Source: Ornithinibacillus gellani
GTDB lineage: Bacteria > Bacillota > Bacilli > Bacillales > Amphibacillaceae
Direction: 5' to 3'
Length of the DNA: 49,333 bases
NCBI RefSeq assembly: GCF_003730295.1
Contig: NZ_QTSZ01000021.1
Location: 1-49,333, forward strand
The notes under the pieces were generated by a model, which was not told where the DNA came from, did not search any database, and saw only the letters and a program-made list of their open reading frames with translations. Below are positions 11,134 to 19,776 of this stretch, piece by piece. The translations under genes and the position numbers were made by a program. Numbering within the stretch: the first letter of the stretch is position 1; each line of letters begins with the position of its first letter.

Positions 11134-12528
11134 TCATCGATTGTTAATCTGTACATAAATAAATGAAGTGGCAGCCTTTTCTTGTTGTTCCAAATGTCGC
11201 AAGTCTTTTTTCAAGCCCATCAACCATAAAATCCTGCCATCATGATCGACCAATAATGGCCATGTGTCTCGTTCGGTTACAGGAATTTTTTCATCCATAA
11301 AAATGTCCTTTATTTTCTTACTGCCATCCAAGCCCTTCCAGGTCATGCGATCACCAGGTAAACGAGTTCTGACAGATAACGGCAGTGACACATTGTCCAC
11401 CGGAATGAGAAAGGAATTATCATCCTGTGCTGTCACATGATTTCGTTTCGATACAGTCAGCACCCAGCCATTCGGTAAGGATAACGCTCCTGGAATATCC
11501 ACCACGTGATGGAAATGCGTACATTCGGTATCCTTCACAAAATGAAACAACAACTTACCATAGGATTTCTCCACCTTCAAATGCTGTGGAAAATCAAGCT
11601 GTACATTGCTTCGTGTTGTATGCAAAAGCTCAAAAAAATGCGCCTCATGAACATATGATAATTTTTTTGGAATTTCATCATATAGATAGTTTAATATTAG
11701 ATGAAAGACCCTTCTTTGTAAAGCAGATGGATGCGATTTAAAGGCGCTAATTTCAAATGTTGCTGATTTGTTTTTTTCATTAAATTGAACGAGTTTTTCT
11801 GCCATTTTTTCAGCTTCCTGTTGCAAAAAAAGATGGTCAGATTTTAAAGACTCACTTAACAGCTGTACCGTATGATGTATATTACTGTTTTTTTCCTTTA
11901 ATAACGGAATCACTTTTTTTCTAAAATAATTTCTCGTATAATTCGTTGACTCATTCGAAGGATCCCGCCGTGGTACGATATCATGTGCAGTACAATACGT
12001 CTCCATGTCATGCTTGGTTAAACAAAGAAACGGCCGAATGATTTCCCCTGTTGCAAAAGGACGTCGAACCGGAATCCCTTCCAAATGATCCGGATTCGTC
12101 CCCCGTACCAAACTCATTAGCATCGTTTCCACCTGATCATCCCCATGATGACCCAATACGAGGAAATCTGCTTGATAGGCTTCCATTTGCTCCTGAAAAT
12201 GCTGATAACGAAGGATACGCGCTGCCTCTTGTGTTCCAAGCTGATGCGCTTGCTGATATGCTGGAACATCAGCAGTTAATGCCCGATGTTCTATTTGATG
12301 CTCCCGACACCAGGCTTCCACAAAACGTTGATCCTCCTGACTTTCCTCACCACGAAGCTGATGATCTACCGAAATCGCAACCAGCTGTAAATTCCACGTG
12401 TTACGGATGGTCGAAAAGTAATGAAGCAATGCCATGGAATCTGGTCCGCCTGATACACCAATGAGCACAGTAGCTCCCCGCTTCAACAACTGATGTCTTT
12501 CGATAAAGTCTGCTACTTCCTGTCTCAT
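11134..12528 (-). CDS. tilS: tRNA(Ile)-lysidine synthetase
   Basis: Modifies C34 of tRNA-Ile(CAU) to lysidine, changing its amino-acid and codon identity; essential in related bacteria. The 464-aa protein has the PP-loop ATP motif SGGPDS near residues 26-31, an N-terminal ATPase domain to about residue 215 and the TilS C-terminal domains (GDRMTWKGLDGSKKIKDIF near residue 395). AAGGA is 6 nt before the ATG at 12528. It is 22 bp upstream of hpt. Confidence 0.97.
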   Translation of the reverse strand: MRQEVADFIERHQLLKRGATVLIGVSGGPDSMALLHYFSTIRNTWNLQLVAISVDHQLRGEESQEDQRFVEAWCREHQIEHRALTADVPAYQQAHQLGTQEAARILRYQHFQEQMEAYQADFLVLGHHGDDQVETMLMSLVRGTNPDHLEGIPVRRPFATGEIIRPFLCLTKHDMETYCTAHDIVPRRDPSNESTNYTRNYFRKKVIPLLKEKNSNIHHTVQLLSESLKSDHLFLQQEAEKMAEKLVQFNEKNKSATFEISAFKSHPSALQRRVFHLILNYLYDEIPKKLSYVHEAHFFELLHTTRSNVQLDFPQHLKVEKSYGKLLFHFVKDTECTHFHHVVDIPGALSLPNGWVLTVSKRNHVTAQDDNSFLIPVDNVSLPLSVRTRLPGDRMTWKGLDGSKKIKDIFMDEKIPVTERDTWPLLVDHDGRILWLMGLKKDLRHLEQQEKAATSFIYVQINNR

Positions 12529-12584
12529 GTCTAATCCTTCCCGCCCACTTAGTCTTCCTGTTATATTACCATATTTTTGAAGCT

Positions 12585-13505
12585 TTAGGGGATGAAAAGC
12601 GATAATAGATAGTACCCTCCAGCAAGTAAAAGCATACCCGCTCCCTCCATTAGAAAAGCATCCGAGGAGGAAGAATCCCGCTTTTTCGCTTTCATTTGCT
12701 GCAGCACATGACTTATATCTTGATGCATCTGTTTTGCACTACGATACTTTCCCGTAATTGCCTTCATGATACAAGCCTCAAAAGGGCGTAATGTCTGCAC
12801 ACGATGCAGTCTTCTGCGAATAAGGACTTCTGGTTGCTGCTTCCCTCTTTCAAATGTACTCGCATAGAACAAACCAATACACACCATAGCAAAAGCAAAT
12901 AAATCATAGCTTGGCTCTGCTTTTCTAGATCCCATTCCCCAGTAGCCACGATCATAAAATTCTGTATATTCCTTGATGGCTCTCCCTATCTTTGTCGTGC
13001 CACCCACATCAATCCACCGAATCCTTGGCGGTGTATTCGTGACTAGTAAATTTTCCAGCTTTAAATCACCACAAACCCAACCCGCCTCATGCAGTTTATC
13101 CAAATCATCAAGCAGCTGTAACATAAAGACCCCGAGCCAGTCTGTTCCATTTCGTTGTAAGAATGTCCGAAGGGGCTCTCCTTGTATATATTCCATCACA
13201 TAAAAGGAGAGAACCGGTCCATGTGGCGGCTGCCAATCATCTACATCAAGCAGAGAAGGCCCAAGACAGTGGTCCCGAGCCTTCTCAAGCGATTTCAGCA
13301 CATTTACCTCCATCGTCATCGATGTATTTTTTTCACTCATTTTTAAGGCAACCAACTGACCATTCATCTCACATAAATAAACCGTGCCAATCGCCCCTTG
13401 GCCAAGCTTCCGCTTTAACACGTATTCGTTCTGATGCCATTTTCCAACAATCTTGAGTCCTGGTCTTAGCCATTGCTCAGGCTTGCTCCAGGTCTTGCCC
13501 ATCAT
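12585..13505 (-). CDS. yabT: YabT-like sporulation serine/threonine protein kinase with C-terminal membrane anchor
   Basis: Hanks-type kinase of about 306 aa: glycine loop KLGQGAIGTVYL near residue 38, catalytic loop CGDLKLENLL near 147 and DVGG in place of the usual DFG, then a lysine/serine-rich stretch and a C-terminal transmembrane segment (GMLLLAGGYYLLSLFIP). The HRD histidine is replaced (VCGD). B. subtilis YabT is a DNA-activated septal kinase expressed by sigma-F, and the architecture matches. The start is ATG 13505 (or 13502), about 11 nt after AAGGAG. The first codons overlap the yabS end, so the pair is one operon. Confidence 0.9.
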   Translation of the reverse strand: MMGKTWSKPEQWLRPGLKIVGKWHQNEYVLKRKLGQGAIGTVYLCEMNGQLVALKMSEKNTSMTMEVNVLKSLEKARDHCLGPSLLDVDDWQPPHGPVLSFYVMEYIQGEPLRTFLQRNGTDWLGVFMLQLLDDLDKLHEAGWVCGDLKLENLLVTNTPPRIRWIDVGGTTKIGRAIKEYTEFYDRGYWGMGSRKAEPSYDLFAFAMVCIGLFYASTFERGKQQPEVLIRRRLHRVQTLRPFEACIMKAITGKYRSAKQMHQDISHVLQQMKAKKRDSSSSDAFLMEGAGMLLLAGGYYLLSLFIP

Positions 13506-14211
13506 TTCTTCCAAAGCTCCTTAATAGACTTTTACGACCAAATTGATGCATCGCTTCACGTATGGCAGGTCCCGTCGGCGTAACGCCACCACTCATGAGC
13601 TTCGGGAAGGAGTTGGAAACGGCATCAAATTTCGGTGACCAATCCAAAATTTTTTCTGCATCTCGACGCTTGCCGGGGAATTGCAGCATGCAAAAGCGGT
13701 TACGACCAATCCGTGCATTCAGACTAATAGATAAATCAATCAAGGCTTCCTTTACAGTTGGAAGCTTATCATGCATACTCGCACTTGTATCCACAAGTAC
13801 CAGTACCTCCAAATCACATGTTTCACCCATATCCTCGACTACTTCCATAATCTCTCCACGCTTATCAGGAGCTAAATCCTCCATCGTTTGATCCGAACCC
13901 AATATTTGCTGCAGCTCCAAATTAACAAAGCCTTGAAGCGTCTGCGTCATCGCTTGCTTTGTAACCATTTGTACGGTTTGTGACAATGCCTGCTGGTAGA
14001 CAAGCTGGCTCACGCCCCCACCTGATAAAGCAATATTTTCAACCTCCATTAATCCATCTGGTTCCTCTGAATGATCATCCTCCAATATGCCAATCACATT
14101 GACGGTAATTCCCTGTTCCCTTGCAAGTGCTGCGGTTGCTGCTGGATCCTCTCCTTTATTCGAGCATCCATCTGTAATCAGTAATATTTGTTTTAATGTC
14201 CCTTTTTTCAA
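13477..14211 (-). CDS. yabS: YabS, VWA-domain protein of the forespore
   Basis: A von Willebrand factor A protein of about 244 aa, close to the usual YabS length. The MIDAS-like metal motif DTSAS lies in VLVLVDTSASM near residue 140, and the N terminus has LLITDGCSN. Function is unknown; VWA domains bind protein partners. A TTG start at 14211 is chosen: GGAGG lies exactly 8 nt upstream and the resulting N terminus (KKGTLKQILLITDG) fits the family. Longer versions would run through the sigma-F promoter. It overlaps yabT. Confidence 0.88.
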   Translation of the reverse strand: MKKGTLKQILLITDGCSNKGEDPAATAALAREQGITVNVIGILEDDHSEEPDGLMEVENIALSGGGVSQLVYQQALSQTVQMVTKQAMTQTLQGFVNLELQQILGSDQTMEDLAPDKRGEIMEVVEDMGETCDLEVLVLVDTSASMHDKLPTVKEALIDLSISLNARIGRNRFCMLQFPGKRRDAEKILDWSPKFDAVSNSFPKLMSGGVTPTGPAIREAMHQFGRKSLLRSFGRNDGQDLEQA

Positions 14212-14238
14212 ACGATCCACCTCCATGATTTCAACTAC

Positions 14239-14268
14239 CATTTTCGCCAAAATCATGGACTGCTATAC
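14239..14268 (-). promoter_or_regulatory. Sigma-F-type promoter of yabS-yabT
   Basis: Minus-strand GTATA (14264-14268), 15-bp spacer, GGCGAAAATG (14239-14248). Both halves match the sigma-F consensus GYATA / GGNRANAHTR at every defined position. B. subtilis yabS-yabT is a sigma-F operon, so this is a conserved forespore promoter. It also fixes the yabS start downstream of it. Confidence 0.85.
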
Positions 14269-14348
14269 ATCAACATCGACGTTTATCCGCTTTTTCTTAG
14301 CAACACAAAAAAATGTCTGTCAGAATAGAACCTACAAAAAAGCAAAAA

Positions 14349-14386
14349 GATGCGAACTGGGCTCCTATCAATATCCAGCTTGCATC
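14349..14386. terminator. Bidirectional-looking terminator between spoIIE and yabS
   Basis: Arms GATGCGAACTGG (14349-14360) and CCAGCTTGCATC (14375-14386) are flanked by A and T runs on both sides. On the minus strand it ends spoIIE transcripts, about 165 bp past the stop. Confidence 0.8.
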
Positions 14387-14550
14387 TTTTTATTGAAAAG
14401 TTATGTGACATGGGTGAAGCACTGTTGGTTTCCAATACAGGTGAACGCTTCGCCCGGCACCATCTCGTTGTTTTGTAAAATCAGTTCCAAAGATTTTCAG
14501 TAGTCTGCCAATTATAGCGGATATTTATATAATCAATGAAGCAGAACAAA

Positions 14551-17004
14551 TTATACATTTGATGCTGGATATAACGGAATGGAGGCCCATTCAGGTATAT
14601 ATTTTTCCACCCGTGCTACCAACACAGTCATATCATCATCAATTGCTCCTTTTCGCGTACGAATAACCTCCTCCAGTAATAGATCAGCCATTTCTTGAGG
14701 ATCCTCCGTCTGCATCGCTGCTAGCTTTCGCTTGATCCACAGATCGGTACGCTCGACATGCTTCGGCCCTTCAAATATGCCGTCACTCATCATAACGAGC
14801 AGGTCACCCGATACCAGCTGCTCCTGAACAATATCAACATCAAATTCATGAATAATCCCCATTGGCAAATTACTCGCCTCCACCTTAAGCAGCTGGTCTC
14901 CCCGTTTAATAAAACTAGGGGTCGAGCCAATCTTTAAAAAGCGAACCCGGGCATTATGTAGGTTAATCACCGCTAAATCCAGCGTAGCAAACATTTCATC
15001 GGTTGAGCGCAAAGCTAGAATAGAGTTAATCGACTTGATAGCGACATGCTCCGGAATACCAGTTTGTAAGATTTGCTGTAGCAACCGCAACGTCTCACCA
15101 CTTTCTTCATGTGCGCGTGTTCCATTGCCCATACCATCACTAATCGCAACAGCATATTTTCCAGTTCCAAGCTCCATGGTCGTATAACTATCACCAGAAA
15201 CTATCCCGCCATCCTTAGCAGCATGTGCCACTCCAGTTTCCACAACGAATTCCCTTGCCGAACCAAATGCTAAAAATGAGCTGCCATTGGGAAAAGGAGA
15301 TATCTCCTCATGCTTGATTACAATTAATTCATGTAAAATATCCGATAAAATTGGTGCAATGAGTTTGGCCCCCTCGCCCCGATAATCATAGAAAGAGACG
15401 ATAAGCTCAATGTCGACATTACCTTTTTCAAGCGAATAGATATCCAGCTTTTCCAATTCAATATGCAACTGTTTTAATGCATTGGCAATTTGCAGCTCCT
15501 GTTGTTCATGCTGTTTTCTTTCCTGTACAATTTCTTTTGCGAAATCTTCCATGACCTCCGAAACACCTTGCAGCTGCTCCGCGACAAGACGTTTACTTTC
15601 CAACACCTGCTGTTTCAGTCTCCGATTTGCTTCAAATAGAGACCATTCCTCCTTCATCACATCTACTACCTTCTTCGATTTGACACAATAATTTTCAAAT
15701 TCACGCACGAGCTTCCGTGGCGGCTCCTGTCCATCTCGGATTCCTTGTTTCAACTCCTCCATTAATCCATAGGTCGTATCAAATTGCTGCTGCCAACAAC
15801 GATCCTTCATAAAACAAGATTGGCAGGTTTTTTCCGTAACCTGACTCAAAAAATAATCGGTTTCCCGCTTGGATTCCTGTTCTTCTAATGGATGTGCGGC
15901 CGTTTCCGCATTGATAAAGCTTTTTGACAATGCCTGAAACACATCAGAGAATTGCTCCACCCGTTTCGCTGTCACGTGACGCACCTTCTGTAAATACTGT
16001 TCTTGCTCCTCTGAATGTGCCTCTGTTCCCGGAATGAAACGCGATAATTTTTTAAACCAGCTTGACGGTGTCGCCATAAATAAACAAATGGCCAGCAAAG
16101 ATTCTGTTAAAGAAGGAATCAAGCTATCTACATGACTATAAATACCTACTAAACATGTACCAACGAGTAACCCAATAGCAACACCGACTTTCTTTCCTTC
16201 CCGCAGCAGCCCTCCCATTAGTCCGGAAAAGGCAAGCAAGCTCATTTGATATAAATTGGCCACATTAGCCAAGGATAAAATCAGCCCTGCCACAACTCCA
16301 ACCGTTGAGCCAATTGCTGCACCACCAACAAAGGCGAGCATCATAACGAGGTATCGCGAAAACACTTGCTCTATAGATGCACCATACAGCTCCCAGCCTG
16401 TCGTGCCCGTCAAGATAGAAGCGAACAATATAATCATACAAATTATTTCTTCGTTTTTTAATGTAGGTTTAAAACGTTTCAGTGATAATAGTGGAACACT
16501 TTGCATAAAGATAAGAACGAGGATGGTTGCTAATATTCCTTCCACCGCTAACAGCATCCATTCATAGGATGTAAGCTCGCCATAGAAAGAATAAAGACTT
16601 AATCGTGGTACAATGGTTGCTAACCACACGAAGCACGGAATGATGAATGGATGTCGGACATGCTTAAAAATACCCGCCAATAAAATAAAGACAGATAATG
16701 CCAGAGCCATATAAATTGCATGAGACATAGAAGAGGCTGCTGCCCCGGCTAAAATAGCAAGCAATACTCTTCCTGCTTTGTCCTTACTACTAACCCAAAT
16801 CGTAGCCAAATAAGCAATTGCAAAAGGTGATATCGTTGATAGGATGACAGCTCGTCCCAATAGAAAACCAATAAACATGAGGATCCAACCCTTTTCTAAT
16901 AGCTGGACACTCACGCGTTTCCCTAGTTTTCTCCATAGTCCCTGAAAGATTCTTTCGTTTTCCCCTAAAGCTTTTGTACGTAACGCTGATATAAAATCCG
17001 CCAT
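14551..17004 (-). CDS. spoIIE: Stage II sporulation protein E (PP2C phosphatase)
   Basis: Septum-associated phosphatase that dephosphorylates SpoIIAA and thereby activates sigma-F in the forespore. The 817-aa protein has about ten N-terminal membrane segments (roughly 35-330), a central FtsZ-interacting/regulatory region with coiled-coil potential (about 340-590) and a C-terminal PP2C domain (about 600-805) with SDGMGNG and MSDGIFE metal-binding motifs. GGGAGGG is 6 nt before ATG 17004. Upstream is the atypically spaced Spo0A-type promoter. Confidence 0.98.
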   Translation of the reverse strand: MADFISALRTKALGENERIFQGLWRKLGKRVSVQLLEKGWILMFIGFLLGRAVILSTISPFAIAYLATIWVSSKDKAGRVLLAILAGAAASSMSHAIYMALALSVFILLAGIFKHVRHPFIIPCFVWLATIVPRLSLYSFYGELTSYEWMLLAVEGILATILVLIFMQSVPLLSLKRFKPTLKNEEIICMIILFASILTGTTGWELYGASIEQVFSRYLVMMLAFVGGAAIGSTVGVVAGLILSLANVANLYQMSLLAFSGLMGGLLREGKKVGVAIGLLVGTCLVGIYSHVDSLIPSLTESLLAICLFMATPSSWFKKLSRFIPGTEAHSEEQEQYLQKVRHVTAKRVEQFSDVFQALSKSFINAETAAHPLEEQESKRETDYFLSQVTEKTCQSCFMKDRCWQQQFDTTYGLMEELKQGIRDGQEPPRKLVREFENYCVKSKKVVDVMKEEWSLFEANRRLKQQVLESKRLVAEQLQGVSEVMEDFAKEIVQERKQHEQQELQIANALKQLHIELEKLDIYSLEKGNVDIELIVSFYDYRGEGAKLIAPILSDILHELIVIKHEEISPFPNGSSFLAFGSAREFVVETGVAHAAKDGGIVSGDSYTTMELGTGKYAVAISDGMGNGTRAHEESGETLRLLQQILQTGIPEHVAIKSINSILALRSTDEMFATLDLAVINLHNARVRFLKIGSTPSFIKRGDQLLKVEASNLPMGIIHEFDVDIVQEQLVSGDLLVMMSDGIFEGPKHVERTDLWIKRKLAAMQTEDPQEMADLLLEEVIRTRKGAIDDDMTVLVARVEKYIPEWASIPLYPASNV

Positions 17005-17029
17005 GTACAGCCCTCCCTCTCTGCAAGCT

Positions 17030-17064
17030 ATTAAACCACACCATGCTTTCTTTTTTTGTCAAAA
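17030..17064 (-). promoter_or_regulatory. Spo0A-dependent spoIIE promoter with 21-bp spacer and 0A box
   Basis: Minus-strand -35 TTGACA (17057-17062), 21-bp spacer, -10 TTTAAT (17030-17035). Overlapping the -35 is TTTGTCAAAA on the plus strand (17055-17064), a match to the 0A box TTTGTCRAA. A second, one-mismatch 0A-like site is at 17089-17095. The abnormally long 21-bp spacing is the known hallmark of the Spo0A~P-activated spoIIE promoter in B. subtilis. Confidence 0.88.
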
Positions 17065-17365
17065 CAAGAGAGAGAATTCAGAAAATCGTTCGACTGCATT
17101 CTTAGCACTTAAGCGGCATTCTACATAAATTCATCCATCCTTTTGCCTATGAACAAATCATTGAACAACCCCTATCTTGCGAGACCTTGTATGTTTATGA
17201 AGGGTCTGCCCCATTTATAAACCACTTATAATTCCTGTAAAAAAATGCGAACAAAAGCATAACAGGCAACATATTTTTACACAATTTCCATGAACCCGTA
17301 CGAGAAAACAGCTTCTTTTGAGCTTCCTGCCAATCTATGAAAACCAAACAGATAGAAAAAATCTA
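17065..17365. other. Divergent spoIIE/tRNA-Met intergenic region
   Basis: Apart from the upstream 0A-like site at 17089-17095, I see no gene, no long repeat and no clear terminator in these 300 bp. The sequence is AT-rich, with a few weak inverted repeats such as AGACC/GGTCT near 17190-17210. Confidence 0.5.
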
Positions 17366-17394
17366 TTGACACGAATCAAATCCTCATGTATGAT
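17366..17394 (+). promoter_or_regulatory. Sigma-A promoter of tRNA-Met
   Basis: TTGACA (17366-17371), exactly 17 bp, TATGAT (17389-17394). The predicted start is about 13 nt before the tRNA. One mismatch from consensus; typical of a stable-RNA promoter. Confidence 0.88.
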
Positions 17395-17413
17395 ATTTTT
17401 TGTTGACTCATTT

Positions 17414-17487
17414 GGCGGCGTAGCTCAGCTGGCGAGAGCGTACGGTTCATACCCGTGAGGTCGTGGGTTCGATCCCCTCCGCCGCTA
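17414..17487 (+). tRNA. tRNA-Met (CAT anticodon, elongator type)
   Basis: A 74-nt cloverleaf: acceptor GGCGGCG/CGCCGCT, D stem GCTC/GAGC, anticodon loop TTCATAC (CAT at 17448-17450), and T loop TTCGATC at 17468-17474. The terminal G-T pair (1-72) excludes nothing, but the sequence resembles the B. subtilis elongator tRNA-Met, not the initiator. CCA is not encoded (TCC follows). The T stem GTGGG/CCCTC contains one T-T mismatch. B. subtilis has tRNA-Met and tRNA-Glu at this locus; only Met is found here. Confidence 0.96.
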
Positions 17488-17497
17488 TCCAATGAAA

Positions 17498-17534
17498 AGC
17501 CCTGTGGATTCGTTTGAATTCACAGGGCTTTTTT
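17498..17534 (+). terminator. Terminator of the tRNA-Met unit
   Basis: AGCCCTGTG (17498-17506) pairs with CACAGGGCT (17521-17529), with further pairing inside, followed by six T. It makes the tRNA a self-contained plus-strand transcription unit. Confidence 0.92.
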
Positions 17535-17602
17535 AATGAGCTTTTATACGGAAACGGACGTCCAATTCCTTAGATTTGGCATGCGCTAGCGCAGCCTCGG
17601 GG

Positions 17603-18225
17603 GATTTTCCGTCTAGTTTTAGGTGAAACGCAAACGATTTTTTGACGGGGCGGGCGCTTCCGTTTAGTTTTAAGCAAACTGCAATCGATTTTTAAACGAT
17701 TCAGGCCCTTCCGTCTAGTTTTAAGCAATCCGCATCCCATTTTTAAACGATTCAGGCCCTTCCGTCTAGTTTTAAGCAATCGGCAATCGATTTTTAAACG
17801 ATTCAGGCCCTTCCGTCTAATTTTGAGCGATCGGCATCCGATTTTTAAACGATTCAGGCCCTTCCGTCTAATTTTAAGCAATCCGCATCCCATTTTTAAA
17901 CGATTCAGGCGCTTCTGTTTAGTTTTGAGCAATCTGCAATCGATTTTTAAACGATTCAGGTGCTTCTGTCTAATTTTGAGCAATCGGCAATCGATTTTTA
18001 AACGATTCAGGCGCTTACGTCTAGTTTTAAGCAATCCGCATCCCATTTTTAAACGATTCAGGTGCTTACGTCTAGTTTTAAGCAATCCGCATCCCATTTT
18101 TAAACGATTCAGGCGCTTACGTCTAGTTTTGAGCGATCGGCATCCCATTTTTAAACGATTCGGGCGCTTACGTCTAGTTTTAAGCAATCCGCATCCCATT
18201 TTTAAACGATTCGGGCGCTTCTGTT
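17603..18225. repeat. 51-bp tandem repeat array, about 12 units
   Basis: The element TTTTTAAACGATTC recurs with the C of CGATT at 17697, 17748, 17799, 17850, 17901, 17952, 18003, 18054, 18105, 18156 and 18207: eleven anchors, each exactly 51 bp apart. One or two decayed units lie on the left (C at 17646). No indels occur. Units at the right are most alike and those at the left most diverged. Because 51 is a multiple of three, frames stay open on both strands (17-residue repeats), but there is no ribosome site, and differences between units are mostly amino-acid changing. I therefore treat it as a non-coding minisatellite. Variants contain a small dyad AATCG/CGATT. Confidence 0.95.
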
Positions 18226-18250
18226 ACCACGCCTGCTTATGGCTTTGTTG

Positions 18251-19495
18251 TTAAACAGATTTCAGTACAAGTGCTTGTCTTAATACAGCCGCTTCTAATA
18301 CATCAATACCATGCATGATATCATCCAGCTCCGTATATTCATCCGGATGGTGACTTAGTCCATCCTCAGATGGTACAAAGATTAAGCCCACTGGACCTAG
18401 ATGCACCATATTCATCGCATCATGCCCGGCACCGCTATGCATGATTTCGTAGGATAAACCGCGCTCCGTACAAATTGCTTCTGACTGCTTCACGAGTTCA
18501 GAAGATAATATAACAGGATCTTCATTACTAATCAGCTTTGTTTCCATTTCCAGTTGCCGCGTTTCGCCTACACGTTCAATGACCTTTAATACATGATCCA
18601 GCACACGTTGTCTGGAATCCGCAGAGGTTGAACGAATATCAATTTTCAAATCCGCTTGACCAGGCACGACGTTCATTGCACCAGCAGGGATATGTAAGAC
18701 ACCTACTGTCGCTACGGTGCCATATGCTTGCTCTTGATTGGCTGCCTTTTCAAGCTCCAATGAAATTTCAGCCGCACCAAGCAATGCATCCTTACGCATA
18801 TACATTGGTGTGGTCCCCGAATGCGAAGCTTTGCCACGAATCGTAACAAGTAGTCGCGCTGGTGCAGCAATCCCGGTTACGATACCGATTTTCTTTTGCT
18901 TATTTATGAGAACAGGTCCTTGCTCCACATGCAATTCAAAATAAGCATGGAAGCCCTCATCTACCCTGCTTGCATCCTCCATACTGTTAAAATCAAGTGC
19001 ACACATCTCCAAGGCCTTTTCCATCGTGATACCGTCGCGATCCTCCAAATGACGATATGTCTCTACATCTACCTTTCCAGCCATCGCCTTACTACCAAAA
19101 GTGGACACACCGAAGCGGGAGGATTCTTCACATGCAAAGGCAATGACTTCAATAGGGTGCTCCGTCTCGATGCCTTTATCATTTAATCGTCTAATAATTT
19201 CAAGACCTGCAGTGACACCTACAACCCCATCATATTTACCACCTTGATAAACGGTGTCCAAATGCGATCCGATAACAACAGGAGGCAAATCATTATTTCT
19301 TCCTTTTCTGCGGGCAATTAAATTACCACAGGAATCCAAGCGTACGGCCATCTTTTCCGACATACACATTCGCATAAAGGCATAGGTACATGCTTGTTCC
19401 TCGTTCGTATAAGCAATACGAGTAATTCCTATATCCCCCGCATTATACTGGTTCATATTCGCTAATAGATCCTCATATCGTTTCTTCGTGTCCAT
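18251..19495 (-). CDS. M20-family Zn-dependent amidohydrolase (allantoate amidohydrolase / N-carbamoyl-L-amino-acid hydrolase type)
   Basis: Probably hydrolyses allantoate or an N-carbamoyl amino acid or ureido compound, releasing ammonia and CO2. The 414-aa protein has the two-metal centre residues in GSHLDTVYQGGKYDG (near 77), ACEESSRFG (near 126), ELHVEQGP (near 190) and GLSHHPDE near the C terminus, plus a lid/dimerisation domain (about 210-330). Sequence alone does not settle the substrate. GAGG is 8 nt before the ATG. The gene is absent from this position in B. subtilis, is flanked by the 51-bp array and lies among unrelated housekeeping genes. Lateral gain or relocation is likely. Confidence 0.9.
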   Translation of the reverse strand: MDTKKRYEDLLANMNQYNAGDIGITRIAYTNEEQACTYAFMRMCMSEKMAVRLDSCGNLIARRKGRNNDLPPVVIGSHLDTVYQGGKYDGVVGVTAGLEIIRRLNDKGIETEHPIEVIAFACEESSRFGVSTFGSKAMAGKVDVETYRHLEDRDGITMEKALEMCALDFNSMEDASRVDEGFHAYFELHVEQGPVLINKQKKIGIVTGIAAPARLLVTIRGKASHSGTTPMYMRKDALLGAAEISLELEKAANQEQAYGTVATVGVLHIPAGAMNVVPGQADLKIDIRSTSADSRQRVLDHVLKVIERVGETRQLEMETKLISNEDPVILSSELVKQSEAICTERGLSYEIMHSGAGHDAMNMVHLGPVGLIFVPSEDGLSHHPDEYTELDDIMHGIDVLEAAVLRQALVLKSV

Positions 19496-19528
19496 CTAAT
19501 CATCCTCTGCAGGCTTCTTCCTATTTTT

Positions 19529-19563
19529 ATCGTACTTGAAATATTGCGAAATGTAAATTTACA
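19529..19563 (-). promoter_or_regulatory. Candidate promoter and palindrome upstream of the amidohydrolase
   Basis: Minus-strand TTTACA (19552-19557), 17 bp, TACGAT (19529-19534). The -35 sits inside a perfect 12-bp palindrome, TGTAAATTTACA (19552-19563), a possible operator. Factor unknown. Confidence 0.45.
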
Positions 19564-19703
19564 ATGAAATCCATATGGAACCAACAAATTGAACCATTTC
19601 AGCGTCATACATCCAGGTTCTTTGAAGACATTCAATTGCCGCCATACTGTTCAACGGTTGATGTGGATTAAGTCAGCCGAATTTTAAAATAGTACAAAAA
19701 ACG

Positions 19704-19736
19704 AAAAAGCAGATACAAACTGGGTATCTGCTTTTT
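19704..19736 (-). terminator. Terminator after yabR
   Basis: Perfect 13-bp stem AAAAAGCAGATAC/GTATCTGCTTTTT (19704-19716, 19724-19736) with a 7-nt loop. It ends the divIC-yabR transcript and isolates the amidohydrolase. Confidence 0.92.
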
Positions 19737-19776
19737 GCATATAAATGAATAGAGCATTATCCATAGACAGCAATTG

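Noticed and set aside
17570-18199. Minus-strand 209-codon frame of basic 17-residue repeats as a gene
   Set aside because: No ribosome site, the first codon lies within the repeat, and unit-to-unit changes are mostly nonsynonymous. Open frames occur on both strands because the period is a multiple of three.
17603-18225. CRISPR array
   Set aside because: Units are contiguous with no unique spacers, and no cas genes are nearby.
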